A DNA stretch of 64,000 nt from JANQNX01 sp040217095 (GTDB taxonomy: Bacteria > Pseudomonadota > Gammaproteobacteria > Eutrophobiales > Eutrophobiaceae). The notes beneath the pieces were generated by a model, which saw nothing but the letters and a program-made list of their open reading frames with translations, was not told the DNA's origin and ran no database searches. Location of the stretch: NCBI GenBank assembly GCA_965229565.1, contig OZ245888.1, positions 434,001-498,000 on the forward strand, given 5' to 3'. Position 1 is the first letter of the stretch, and every line of letters starts with the position of its first letter. This document shows positions 17,372 through 26,641 of the stretch, piece by piece. The position numbers were made by a program, and so were the translations under genes.

Positions 17372-19555
17372 ATGAAGACAAAAGGCTTGTACACAACCCG
17401 ACTCGTTCTGTTCGGCATGACATTTCTGTCCATGCTGTTACCGTCGATCGTCCTCGCCCAGACCCAGCCTAATACTGAACACGTCAATGATTACTGCCAG
17501 AGCCCGGACCCGGCGCAGCTGGAGCAAGGTCTCTACGAGTTGAACAGTGACAGCCACATGGACGCGATCAGCAAACGAGGTTTCCTGCGCGTCTTACTGG
17601 TAAAAAATTCCAATGGCTGCAGTGTCAGTAATATTGAGAAAGAATTGCTCGAGCAATTCGCCAGCAGCCATGACCTGGATGTGAAATGGGTATACGTTGA
17701 CAATGAATGGAACCTGCTACCCGGGTTACTGGCCGACAAGGGCGACATCATTATTGGTCAACACAACAAGTTCAGCACAGGTATGGACAGGCAACTGGAT
17801 TTTACCTTCACCTGGACCAATGCCTCGCTACAAATCGTACAGCGCGCCAACAGCGGTCGCATATCCAAGCTTGAAGACCTGGCAGGCAGGCAGGTAGCGG
17901 CATACAGTCATTCTGATGCATGGTCGGTCCTGAGCGTTCTTGACGAAAAATTACCGGGCTTTGTTCTGGAAGAAATACCAGCTGACATGACCTACCTTGA
18001 TGTCATGCAACGGGTTAGCAGCGGCGAATATGACCTGGCCGTTGCAGACAGCCTTTTTCTAAAAAGCTATCTGCCTTACCACCAGGATTTAATAGCCGAT
18101 TTCAGCCTGACCAGTAATCGCAGCATGGCCTGGGCAATACCTTCGGACTCGAACCTGCTTAAAACGAAACTGAATACATACCTCGGCCAACAACATGTAA
18201 CCCATGACGTCACATCAGTCTATTTCGATGATATGTCCGGCATCAGGGAACGAGGCATCCTGCGCGTCATTACCAGTTCCAATCCGTCACACTATTACCT
18301 GCACAACGGTAACCTGTATGGCTTTGAATATGAACTAATCAAACACTTTGCGGAACAGGAACGACTCAGGGTAGATGTCATCGTCGCCAGAACACGGGCA
18401 GAGATGTTTCGCTTATTGCGCGAAGGGAAGGGCGATATCATTGCTGCATCCTTACCAGCTGGCCTGATGCAAACAGATAAACGTATCGGGTTTACCGCCC
18501 CGTACAGTTATGGAAACCCGGTACTGATAGGTCGTGACAGTGATGCAGCCGTACTCGATATGCGCGAACTGGATGGTCGACGTGTTACCTTGCCGGCTGA
18601 CAGTCCTTACTGGGACTATATGCTGGAATTGCAGGAGCAGGGCGCTGATTTTGAACTGGTCAGGGCAGAATCCGGTATTAACATGGAAGGGACCTTGTTA
18701 ATGGTCGCACTTGGCATGTATGACCTGACAGTGATTGGTAATCACCAATACAAGAATCGTTTTTCGAATACTATCGGGGTTACCTCTGTATTCAACCTGT
18801 CTGAACCAATCGGACACCGCTGGGCCGTGCGCGCCAATAACACAGTGTTACTACGCAGCCTGAACAACTATATCGAAAATAGCTATCGAGGCGAACATTA
18901 CAATGTTCTACACGCACGATATTTCGAGAGAGAAACCCTGCCCAAGGCAAGTGAATACAACACATCACGTATTTCATCACTGTCGCCGTTTGATGCCAAG
19001 ATTCAGAAATATGCCAACGAATACGGTTTTGACTGGCGCTTGATTACGGCGCTGATGTTCCAGGAAAGTCGTTTTAATCCCTCAGCAGAATCTGATGTGG
19101 GCGCAGAGGGCCTTATGCAGTTGATTCCTACAACAGCGGAACTTATGGGTGTCAGCGATACGGAACACCCTGAAACCAGTATCAATGCCGGCATTCGCTA
19201 TCTTGATTACCTGCGCGGTAAATTTGAGAAAGGTTTGGCGCTGGAGGATCGCATGTGGTTCACGCTCGCGTCCTATAATGCCGGCTATGGTCGCGTTAAA
19301 TACGCGAGGCAGCTTGCGACCGAAATGGGACTGGACGCAAACCGCTGGTTTAATAATGTCGAACTGGCCATGATGAAGATGGCTGAACCCTACAAGCGCG
19401 AGGGTGAAACAAGGCGCCGCTGTCGTTGCGGTCAAACAGTCGTCTACGTGCGTGAAATACGCACACGCTACTTTAACTACATCCGCCTGACGGAGTCACT
19501 GCGTATCGCTTCCGCCGATGGCTATCTTGCCCCTGCGTCAACGCGCATTAACTAG
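17372..19555 (+). CDS. MltF-like lytic transglycosylase with two solute-binding domains
   Basis: The 727-residue protein begins with a signal peptide ending near SIVLAQ. It then has two tandem SBP_bac_3 domains (about 67-278 and 291-518), each opening with a similar motif (SKRGFLRVLLV and RERGILRVITS). A C-terminal family 1 SLT domain (about 545-670) follows, with catalytic Glu565 in MFQESRFNPSAESD, then GAEGLMQLIP and ASYNAGYGRV. MltF usually has one binding domain and about 500 residues. It should cleave peptidoglycan in the periplasm, perhaps controlled by a ligand. The tail carries a CRCG motif. The ATG at 17372 is preferred over 17321 because it directly opens the signal peptide. Confidence 0.88.
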   Translation: MKTKGLYTTRLVLFGMTFLSMLLPSIVLAQTQPNTEHVNDYCQSPDPAQLEQGLYELNSDSHMDAISKRGFLRVLLVKNSNGCSVSNIEKELLEQFASSHDLDVKWVYVDNEWNLLPGLLADKGDIIIGQHNKFSTGMDRQLDFTFTWTNASLQIVQRANSGRISKLEDLAGRQVAAYSHSDAWSVLSVLDEKLPGFVLEEIPADMTYLDVMQRVSSGEYDLAVADSLFLKSYLPYHQDLIADFSLTSNRSMAWAIPSDSNLLKTKLNTYLGQQHVTHDVTSVYFDDMSGIRERGILRVITSSNPSHYYLHNGNLYGFEYELIKHFAEQERLRVDVIVARTRAEMFRLLREGKGDIIAASLPAGLMQTDKRIGFTAPYSYGNPVLIGRDSDAAVLDMRELDGRRVTLPADSPYWDYMLELQEQGADFELVRAESGINMEGTLLMVALGMYDLTVIGNHQYKNRFSNTIGVTSVFNLSEPIGHRWAVRANNTVLLRSLNNYIENSYRGEHYNVLHARYFERETLPKASEYNTSRISSLSPFDAKIQKYANEYGFDWRLITALMFQESRFNPSAESDVGAEGLMQLIPTTAELMGVSDTEHPETSINAGIRYLDYLRGKFEKGLALEDRMWFTLASYNAGYGRVKYARQLATEMGLDANRWFNNVELAMMKMAEPYKREGETRRRCRCGQTVVYVREIRTRYFNYIRLTESLRIASADGYLAPASTRIN

Positions 19556-19593
19556 TTAGCATCGTCCGGCTTGTCTCTTAAGCCATTTACAAG

Positions 19594-19836
19594 CTAGTCC
19601 AACAGGTAAAATGCAAGTAGTGGAACCAGGTTAAACACAATAACCAGCACCTTTAAATTGGCCATATAAGTATAAACGACCTGGGCAACCTGCTTTTCAT
19701 CTACGCCAAACATGCTCGAATGCATCCGATAGATTGCACCCCTAAATACGATGACAATCACGGTAGAAAACAGCAATAAGCCGAAATTGATCAACGTCAT
19801 CCACAGCAACAGCATTTCTATCTGTACCATTGTCAT
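19594..19836 (-). CDS. Small two-helix membrane protein, DUF6868-like
   Basis: The 80-residue protein has two hydrophobic helices (about 8-30 and 58-78) around a short polar loop with RMHSSMFGVDEKQV. It resembles the DUF6868 family of small inner-membrane proteins found in many proteobacteria; function is unknown. It stands alone between the plus-strand transglycosylase (convergent) and the flavoprotein gene, with no clear operon partner. Confidence 0.7.
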   Translation of the reverse strand: MTMVQIEMLLLWMTLINFGLLLFSTVIVIVFRGAIYRMHSSMFGVDEKQVAQVVYTYMANLKVLVIVFNLVPLLAFYLLD

Positions 19837-20018
19837 ATCAACACCCGTGTGCGAGTTATCGTACTATCAGCATAGTAAATAAAGGACCGCTGTGCTTGTG
19901 CTGGATCAATTAATCCTGAAATAAGTGTATGTTCGGATCCGTTCATGCAAACAAAAATGACGCCACAGATTCAGCTTACAACCCTCTACTACTCCATTTT
20001 CTCACGTTAATTGAAGTG

Positions 20019-21215
20019 CTATACCACGAGTCCTGCTGCATAACCGGAAGACCACGCCCATTGAAAGTTAAACCCGCCCAGGTGTCCGGTCACGTCAACG
20101 ACCTCGCCGATAAAATACAATCCTCTATGGACATTGCTCTCCATTGTCCTGGACGACAATGCATTCGTATCCACACCGCCCATGGTAACTTCTGCCGTGC
20201 GATAACCTTCTGTGCCAGACGGTTTGAACTGCCAGTGTTGTAAATTGCTAGCGATATCTTTTAAATCATTATTAGATATCTCTGATAAGGGTTTATCCGC
20301 AACATGTAGCCAGAATAATTCTTCCAGCAAAATCACCAGCTTCTTAACCATGAATTGACCCAGGCAACTTCTGAGCAATATCTTTGGGTGAGAATTCTTG
20401 TTTTCCAATAAGAACTGATAAAGGTCCTGCCCGGGGAAAAAATTAATCTCAATTGCTTCCCCCGGTTGCCAGTAACTGGATACTTGCAATACGGCCGGGC
20501 CACTTAAGCCACGATGCGTAAACAACATATCTTCGATGAATGACTGCCTGGTTGAAGTAATAGAAACAGTATGTGAAATGCCGCTGAGTTGTTTGCACTT
20601 GTCTTTGAGTTTATCAGTCAGGGTAAAGGGGACTAATGCGGGACTTATGGGAATGATGTTAATGCCAAATTGTTCAGCGATTTTATAACCAAAACCGCTC
20701 GCGCCCATTTTAGGAATAGACAAGCCACCGGAGGCAATAACCAGGCTCTCTGCCCTAAACGTGCCTTTATTGGTTTTAATTTGATATTGCTGTTCTTCTG
20801 TTTCACTTTTTATAGTGTTATTAACCTGGCATTCGGTCAATATGGTGACTCCGACTCGATCACATTCTTCTTGCAACATGGCGAGTATCTCTTTTGACGA
20901 TCCCTTGCAGAATAATTGCCCATGCTTTTTTTCCTGATAGTCGATACCGTGTTTTTCAACTAATTGAATAAAGTTCCATTGCGTATACCTGCTCAGCGCT
21001 GATTTGCAAAAATGCGGGTTACGGGACAGATAGTTTTCAGGCGTAATATTCAGATTGGTAAAATTACATCTGCCCCCACCAGACATCAGTATTTTTTTGC
21101 CTATCTTGTTACTGCCCTCAATAACCAGCACTCTACGACTTCGATTACCGGCTGTGATTGCGCACAACAAACCTGCAGCTCCACCTCCGATAATAATAAC
21201 GTCATATTGATGCAA
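20019..21215 (-). CDS. NAD(P)/FAD-dependent oxidoreductase, HI0933/BaiN family
   Basis: The 398-residue flavoprotein opens with a dinucleotide-binding motif, IIIGGGAAGLLCAITAG, followed by KIGKKILMSGGGRCNFTN, the signature of the HI0933-like family (BaiN/RdsA). The C-terminal GEVVDVTGHLGGFNFQWAWSSG is also diagnostic. The family binds FAD; the physiological substrate in most bacteria is not known. It is 72 bp downstream of queC on the same strand but unrelated in function, so it may be transcribed with or without the que genes. Confidence 0.88.
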   Translation of the reverse strand: MHQYDVIIIGGGAAGLLCAITAGNRSRRVLVIEGSNKIGKKILMSGGGRCNFTNLNITPENYLSRNPHFCKSALSRYTQWNFIQLVEKHGIDYQEKKHGQLFCKGSSKEILAMLQEECDRVGVTILTECQVNNTIKSETEEQQYQIKTNKGTFRAESLVIASGGLSIPKMGASGFGYKIAEQFGINIIPISPALVPFTLTDKLKDKCKQLSGISHTVSITSTRQSFIEDMLFTHRGLSGPAVLQVSSYWQPGEAIEINFFPGQDLYQFLLENKNSHPKILLRSCLGQFMVKKLVILLEELFWLHVADKPLSEISNNDLKDIASNLQHWQFKPSGTEGYRTAEVTMGGVDTNALSSRTMESNVHRGLYFIGEVVDVTGHLGGFNFQWAWSSGYAAGLVV

Positions 21216-21287
21216 GTTAAGCTACCTGACGATCACCGATCTGTGACAACATGGAAAAGACCCGTATCAATTATTCTATTAGCTGTT

Positions 21288-21965
21288 TTATTGATATCGA
21301 GTAGGGTCGTCAATTTTGGCGGCAATAAAACCTTCTTTCCTGAAACGACAGGAATCACAGACACCACAGGCGCGGCCGTCGGCATCTGCCTGGTAGCACG
21401 AAACGGTTTGGGCATAATCAACTCCAAGCCTGTGACCTTCATGAATGATGCCGGCCTTGCTCAACTCGATCAGCGGCGTATGGATAGTCAATTTGGCGCC
21501 TTCTACGCCAACCTTGGTTGCGACATTGGCCATCTGCTGGAAGGCGAGGATATATTCCGGGCGGCAGTCCGGGTAACCTGAATAATCAACCGCGTTCACG
21601 CCGATAAATATATCGTCAGCCTTGATGACTTCCGCCCACGCCAGCGCATACGAGAGAAACAGGGTATTACGTGCAGGAACGTAGGTAATCGGGATTCCCT
21701 CGGAAGGGGCATTGGGAATGTCAATACTCCTGTCTGTTAACGCCGAACCGCCTAGCTGACCCAGGTCCAGTTGTATAACCCTGTGTTCGGCTACCTGGTA
21801 ACTGGCAGCAATGGATTTCGCCGCGATCAGTTCAACAACATGGCGCTGGCCATAATCAAAACTCAAGGCATAACATTCAAAACCCTGGTCCCGGGCAATG
21901 GCCAGTACCGTAGTTGAATCCAGGCCACCGGAAACAAGGACAATCGCTTTCTTATTTGTAGTCAT
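21288..21965 (-). CDS. queC: 7-cyano-7-deazaguanine synthase QueC
   Basis: QueC turns 7-carboxy-7-deazaguanine into preQ0 with ATP and ammonia on the route to queuosine. The 225-residue protein has the PP-loop VLVSGGLDSTTVLAIA, the SFDYGQRH segment and the C-terminal zinc site CYQADADGRACGVCDSC. It is separated from queE by an unusual spacer of about 190 bp that holds a repeat element, although the two are consecutive pathway steps. queD and queF are not in the window. Confidence 0.94.
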   Translation of the reverse strand: MTTNKKAIVLVSGGLDSTTVLAIARDQGFECYALSFDYGQRHVVELIAAKSIAASYQVAEHRVIQLDLGQLGGSALTDRSIDIPNAPSEGIPITYVPARNTLFLSYALAWAEVIKADDIFIGVNAVDYSGYPDCRPEYILAFQQMANVATKVGVEGAKLTIHTPLIELSKAGIIHEGHRLGVDYAQTVSCYQADADGRACGVCDSCRFRKEGFIAAKIDDPTRYQ

Positions 21966-22155
21966 GGTTACATTCTAATAATTTTTATACTTGGTTTCTT
22001 GCACCATTATTTACAATACTGTTTATTAGCATACTAAAAAACGAAGTAGTTTTATTGCTGGCACGGCGGAGCGCTTTTGAGTAGCGGAATTTATAAATCA
22101 TAAATGAGCATCGCAAACAGCGCGACAACAAAGCTAGCGATAAAAATAGCCATTT
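21966..22155 (-). repeat. Operon spacer element A between queE and queC
   Basis: The 190-bp gap begins immediately after the queE stop. On the minus strand its first 95 bases align well with the start of the purH-purD spacer (62433 downward), sharing CTCATTTATG, TTTATAAA and flanking bases. On the plus strand a hairpin is visible at about 22089-22105 (ATTTAT, loop AAATC, ATAAAT) within GCGGA...GAGCATCGC. A short frame from ATG at 22153 encodes 20 mostly hydrophobic residues (ends AMLIYDL), with no evidence of translation. Confidence 0.6.
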
Positions 22156-22842
22156 TTAGTGGCCGGGATTGTTTCCCCAAAGATATTTATGGAGTTGAAC
22201 CTGCAATCGAACATTCAGTTTATCTTCCAGTATCCAGTCGGCCAGGTCGGTTGGATTAAGTGAATCATGTTCCGGAGACAACAACACTTCGCAGATATCG
22301 ACAAGGCGATACTCCTTTATTTTCGCTTTAACCCAGTCGTAGTCGTTACGATTACAAACAACAAACTTGATCTGATCGCTATCGTTAAGGGATTCAAGGT
22401 TTTCGTAGCGATTTTTATCTTCTTCCGTGGATGCCGGGGTCTTGATGTCCATTACCTTCATAACACGTGGATCCACGCCGGAGAGATCGATCGCGCCACT
22501 GGTCTCCAGTGATACCTCGTAACCTTCATCACAGAGCCTGGTCAGCAAGTCATGACATTGACGCTGCGCCAGGGGCTCACCACCGGTCACACAAACATGG
22601 CGGGTACGATACTGGCTTATGTTTTTAATTATGCTATCGATGCTCTGTTTTTCACCGTCATGAAAAGCATACGCCGTATCACAATAACGACAGCGTAATG
22701 GGCAACCGGTAAGACGAATAAAAATAGTAGGCAGGCCAACCTTGGCTGATTCACCCTGCAATGATAGAAAAATCTCGTTGATGCGCAGCTCTGTTTGCGT
22801 TTGTGATTGCGCAAGCATATCAGGCGAGGGCGGCGTGGCCAT
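22156..22842 (-). CDS. queE: 7-carboxy-7-deazaguanine synthase QueE
   Basis: QueE is a radical SAM enzyme that contracts carboxytetrahydropterin to 7-carboxy-7-deazaguanine. The 228-residue sequence has LSLQGESAKVGLPTIFIRLTGC leading into CPLRCRYCDTAY, a CX3CX2C cluster motif, and VCVTGGEPLAQ. The start lies one base after the cpoB stop, so it is at the end of the Tol-Pal transcript, a conserved gammaproteobacterial arrangement. The length fits the family. Confidence 0.93.
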   Translation of the reverse strand: MATPPSPDMLAQSQTQTELRINEIFLSLQGESAKVGLPTIFIRLTGCPLRCRYCDTAYAFHDGEKQSIDSIIKNISQYRTRHVCVTGGEPLAQRQCHDLLTRLCDEGYEVSLETSGAIDLSGVDPRVMKVMDIKTPASTEEDKNRYENLESLNDSDQIKFVVCNRNDYDWVKAKIKEYRLVDICEVLLSPEHDSLNPTDLADWILEDKLNVRLQVQLHKYLWGNNPGH

Positions 22843-22843
22843 A

Positions 22844-23713
22844 TCAGGTATTACTGTCTTTCTGGCTCAGGATCTTGCGTAACCTGTCGGTTGCAAGCCT
22901 GGCCGCGGTTGTACCCGGATATTGTGATTTGACCTCATTTAATGTTTTTTCAGCATCACTGTTATTACCCAGTTCGGCATAGCTGTAACCAATCTTCAGC
23001 ATTGCCTGCGAGGCCTTCTGACTGTCCGGGTATGAGTTCAGCAGGACCTGGTATTCATTAATTGCGCTATCGTATTTCTGCATCACGAAATTGGTTTCGC
23101 CCAGCCAGTACTGTGCGTTGTCAGAATAACTGGATCCGGGGTGATCTGTTAAATACTGCTTGAAAGCAGTCAGGGCCTGCTCGTAGTTTGACTCCTTTAA
23201 CAACCGGAAAGCACGCTGGTAATCAGCCTGTGCCTTGACTGAATCAACGGCATCTTGGCTGGAGGGTGCCTTGTTGTTTACGGCTACTGTCGGTGGTTTT
23301 TCTGCTGCGCTGTTACCAGGCTGCTGTTCAACAGGTTTATCAACACCCGACTCTGACGGCAGGCTGGCAGTGTCGTTGTTATAGCCGTTTTTTTCCATGC
23401 GCTGCAGGCGACTGTCGACATCGGTATAGAGATCGCGTTGTTTCTGTTGCAACTGCTCGATGTTATAGGTCTGTATCTCAACCTGGCCACGCAGTTCATT
23501 GACTTCAAGTTTTAACTGTTCCAGAACATCCAGCATGTCCAGCAATGCAGAGTTATTCAGGTATTTTTCGAGCCGGTCAAGGCGCCCGCTGATGTCCTGT
23601 GTGATGGGTTCATAGCCAGACATCTGTGCATCAACCTCTGCTGCTGGCTGTGTCTCCTCGGCAAAAACCGGGGCAGCCAACAGCAGGGAAAAAAGTACAA
23701 TCAGATAGTACAT
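22844..23713 (-). CDS. cpoB: Cell division coordinator CpoB (YbgF)
   Basis: CpoB is a periplasmic protein that links Tol-Pal with PBP1B during septal peptidoglycan synthesis. The 289-residue protein has a signal peptide (ends near PVFAEE), an N-terminal coiled-coil trimerisation region (about 45-110), a low-complexity linker and C-terminal TPR repeats (about 160-280: ADYQRAFRLLKESNYEQALTAF and the following units). It lies ten bases after pal, the conserved position. Confidence 0.92.
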   Translation of the reverse strand: MYYLIVLFSLLLAAPVFAEETQPAAEVDAQMSGYEPITQDISGRLDRLEKYLNNSALLDMLDVLEQLKLEVNELRGQVEIQTYNIEQLQQKQRDLYTDVDSRLQRMEKNGYNNDTASLPSESGVDKPVEQQPGNSAAEKPPTVAVNNKAPSSQDAVDSVKAQADYQRAFRLLKESNYEQALTAFKQYLTDHPGSSYSDNAQYWLGETNFVMQKYDSAINEYQVLLNSYPDSQKASQAMLKIGYSYAELGNNSDAEKTLNEVKSQYPGTTAARLATDRLRKILSQKDSNT

Positions 23714-23722
23714 AGTATCCGT

Positions 23723-24271
23723 TTAATACAGTATTTCTACCCGACGATTCTGTTGCCAGGAATACTCATCGTGCCCATCAATCGCCGGACGCTCTTCGCC
23801 ATAGCTGACCAGTCGAATCTGATCGGCACTGGCACCAAGTAACAGCATTTGTTGCTTGATCGATTGTGCACGGCGTTCACCCAGTGCCAGGTTATATTCA
23901 CGTGAGCCTCGTTCATCAGCATGACCTTCAAGTGTGACGGTCGTGCCCGGGTTCTGGCTCAGGTACATGGCATGCGCCTCGACAACAGGGCGAAACTCTT
24001 CCTTTACCGAACTGCTGTCGTATTCAAAATAGATAATGCGCACAGACAACTGGCTGGTCGGGTCATCCAGTTGACTAAAGGTTGACCCGGATGTGGCATC
24101 GGTTCCGTAAGCCTGTGCACCGCTATCGTAACCATCTGAACCACTACCACCTGCACCGGCCGAGCTACTCAGGTCCTCGACTTCAACCTGCTGTTCATCT
24201 TTAACCTGGTCGGAACTACAACCAAACAACAATGCCGACAACCCGATAACACATAATAAGCGGACGTACAT
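23723..24271 (-). CDS. pal: Peptidoglycan-associated lipoprotein Pal
   Basis: Pal is an outer-membrane lipoprotein that binds peptidoglycan and TolB. The 182-residue protein has a lipoprotein signal peptide with lipobox LLFGC, a Gly/Ser/Asp-rich linker and an OmpA-like domain with YFEYDSSSVKEEF, LEGHADERGSREYN and LGERRAQSIK. The start at 24271 opens the signal peptide; a longer frame upstream adds unrelated residues. It lies between tolB and cpoB. Confidence 0.94.
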   Translation of the reverse strand: MYVRLLCVIGLSALLFGCSSDQVKDEQQVEVEDLSSSAGAGGSGSDGYDSGAQAYGTDATSGSTFSQLDDPTSQLSVRIIYFEYDSSSVKEEFRPVVEAHAMYLSQNPGTTVTLEGHADERGSREYNLALGERRAQSIKQQMLLLGASADQIRLVSYGEERPAIDGHDEYSWQQNRRVEILY

Positions 24272-24386
24272 GGTTTTTCTCCTTAACATAAAAAGTCCGA
24301 ACGCCTGGAAGGCGAAGCATAACACTCCGCGACCTTACTGTAGAGCATGCGAGCTGCTCCTGGCGTATGGAAACAGTAAACAACTA

Positions 24387-25691
24387 TCACTTTAAAAATG
24401 GTCCCCAGGCTGGTTCCCGAACCTCAACGGCCTCATCACCGAGACGTTGCTGAATAGTGCCATCGGTTGACACCGCCGCCAGCCGACCGCCATCGCTGCC
24501 CTGGGTGGCATAGATAATCATGCCGCCGTTAGGCGCAAAACTGGGCGATTCATCCAGCCGTGCCGTGGTCAGGATATCGATATAACCGGTGGCGATATTG
24601 AGTAAACCAATTCGATAACTGCCGGAATTGCCATGCACCAGGGCAATCTGACGACCGTCGGGGGAATAATCAGCACGTGCGTTATAACTACCCTGAAAGG
24701 TAAGACGCTGTGGTTCACCACCATTGATCCCTATCTCGTAGATCTGTGGCGCGCCGCCACGATCAGAGGTAAAGGCGAGTTTTTTTCCATCCGGAGACCA
24801 GGTCGGCTCGGTATCGATCGCCGGGTTGCGAGTCATCCGACGCAGCTGCCTGGAGGCCAGGTTCATAATATAGATTTCAGTATTCCCATCTTTGGAAAGC
24901 GTCATGGCCAGGTTCTGCCCGTCTGGCGAGAAAGCAGGTGCACTGTTGATACCCGGGAAACCTGCCAGCTTGTCGCGCCGACCGGAAACCACGTCCTGCA
25001 CATAGATTGCCGAGTTCTTGCCCTCAAATGACACGTAGGCAATGCGCCGTCCGTCGGGGGACCATGCCGGGGACAACAGCGGCTCCGAAGATTCGAGCAG
25101 TATCTGTGCATTGGCACCATCGGCATCGGCTATCTGTAGTGAATACAATTTGCCGTTAGCCTGTTTCCTGACCGTGACATAAGCGACGCGTGTATCGAAT
25201 GCACCGGGAATACCAGTCAGTTTTTCAAAGATAATGTCACTAATCTGGTGCGCAACACGACGCAGCATGTTAGGCCTGGCAGGGATGCGAAAGCCGGCGA
25301 TCTGTTGCTGCCGATACACGTCCACCAACCTGAAGCTGATATCGTAGTCACCGCCAGCGGTAAGGGCCATGTTTCCAATCAAAATGTTTTCCATGCCCAG
25401 TTTACGCCAGTCACCAAAATTGATTGAGTCATAACTGGTTGGCCTCTGCGGCAAGTCCTGCTCTGGCATGACATCAAAGCGGCCACTGCGTGACAGATCC
25501 TGGCTGATTATCGCCGACAAATCCAGCGGCGCCACACTGGAGGCCTGCGACCAGCCAAATGGAACGATGGCAATCGGCAGGGCATTTTCAATCCCGTCTT
25601 CGATGACAATACGCAACGGTTCATCGGCACGGGTTGCAACAGATACCGTCATGCCGACTATCACTAACAGGTTTATTAAAACTTTTTTCAT
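24387..25691 (-). CDS. tolB: Tol-Pal system protein TolB
   Basis: TolB is a periplasmic beta-propeller protein that interacts with Pal and TolA. The 434-residue protein has a signal peptide (MKKVLINLLVIVGMTVSVATRADE), an N-terminal alpha/beta domain and six WD40-like/PD40 propeller blades with repeated SPDGRRIAYVS-type motifs. The start at 25691 is supported by the signal peptide and the one-base gap to tolA; the longer open frame reads back into tolA. Confidence 0.94.
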   Translation of the reverse strand: MKKVLINLLVIVGMTVSVATRADEPLRIVIEDGIENALPIAIVPFGWSQASSVAPLDLSAIISQDLSRSGRFDVMPEQDLPQRPTSYDSINFGDWRKLGMENILIGNMALTAGGDYDISFRLVDVYRQQQIAGFRIPARPNMLRRVAHQISDIIFEKLTGIPGAFDTRVAYVTVRKQANGKLYSLQIADADGANAQILLESSEPLLSPAWSPDGRRIAYVSFEGKNSAIYVQDVVSGRRDKLAGFPGINSAPAFSPDGQNLAMTLSKDGNTEIYIMNLASRQLRRMTRNPAIDTEPTWSPDGKKLAFTSDRGGAPQIYEIGINGGEPQRLTFQGSYNARADYSPDGRQIALVHGNSGSYRIGLLNIATGYIDILTTARLDESPSFAPNGGMIIYATQGSDGGRLAAVSTDGTIQQRLGDEAVEVREPAWGPFLK

Positions 25692-25692
25692 A

Positions 25693-26637
25693 TTAACTCT
25701 TTGGTCTAAATGTAATCTGTATAGTTCGCATCTGGTTAAATACGCGTGGTTCATATGGTACCGGTAATGGTGAAGCCGAATATACCGCGGTCTCTGCGCG
25801 TTTATCGAACAGTTCGTTACCACTCGATTTTGCAATTGATGCTTCGGCCACCTTGCCGCCCTCCAGCAACCGGATAAGTATTTCGCAGGAAAGACCATCA
25901 GGCAGCCCCAGCTTGTTAAACCTGCTTTCAATGGCGCGGGCAATAAGCGCCGAGTATTTTTGTATCTCGGTCAGGTCCTGTTTTTCCTGCAAGGCACGCT
26001 GCTCAGCTTCCAGCTCTGCCTGCAAGGCTTCTTCAGCCTCACGTTGTTTACGTTCCTCTTCCTCTTTACGCTTACGCTCTTCCTCGGCTTTGCGAGCTTC
26101 TTCTTTACGCTTACGTTCTTCCTCGGCCTTGCGCGCCTCTTCTTCTTTACGCTTTTTTTCTTCTTCCAGTTTTTTCTTTTCCGCCTCTGCGCGTTTTCTT
26201 TCTTGTTCAGCTTTCTGCTTTTTCTCGAGCTCAAGCTGCTTTTGTTTTTCCAGCTCCTGCTTCTCCTTTTCCAGTTGCTTACGTTTTTCTTCTGCCTCTT
26301 TCTGTTTCTTTATTTCCTGCTCTTTCTTCTGTTTTATCTCTGCCAGCTTGCGTTCTTCCGCTTCCCGCTGTTGCCTGGCTTCCTCAGCCTTGCGTTCCAG
26401 CTCCTGTTGCTTCTTAAGTTCAGCATCTTTTTTTGCCTGTTCCTGGTCAGCCAGGCGCTGCAGTTCCTTCTCTACCTGTTGCTTATCGACCGATACGGCC
26501 TTCACCAGGTTGACCTTTGGCGGTGGTTTCGGTGCCGGGGTAAACTCAAAACTGAACACCAGCAACATGGCCACAACGGCATGCAGCGCGAGCGCCTGCA
26601 ACAATGACCTGATGGTCGTAAACAATCCCAACTGCAT
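25693..26637 (-). CDS. tolA: Cell envelope integrity protein TolA
   Basis: TolA spans the periplasm and couples the TolQR motor to TolB-Pal. The 314-residue protein has an N-terminal membrane helix (about 13-31), a long Lys/Glu/Ala/Arg/Gln-rich helical domain (about 50-215) and a C-terminal domain (YSALIARAIESRFNKLG; LSCEILIRLLEGGKV; FDKRAETAVYSASPLP). The charged repeat region creates long open frames on the other strand that are not genes. It lies between tolR and tolB. Confidence 0.93.
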   Translation of the reverse strand: MQLGLFTTIRSLLQALALHAVVAMLLVFSFEFTPAPKPPPKVNLVKAVSVDKQQVEKELQRLADQEQAKKDAELKKQQELERKAEEARQQREAEERKLAEIKQKKEQEIKKQKEAEEKRKQLEKEKQELEKQKQLELEKKQKAEQERKRAEAEKKKLEEEKKRKEEEARKAEEERKRKEEARKAEEERKRKEEEERKQREAEEALQAELEAEQRALQEKQDLTEIQKYSALIARAIESRFNKLGLPDGLSCEILIRLLEGGKVAEASIAKSSGNELFDKRAETAVYSASPLPVPYEPRVFNQMRTIQITFRPKS

Positions 26638-26641
26638 GAGT

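Noticed and set aside
22151..22153. 20-codon hydrophobic frame starting right after queE
   Set aside because: It is too short to support as a gene and lacks a ribosome-binding site; treated as part of the spacer repeat.
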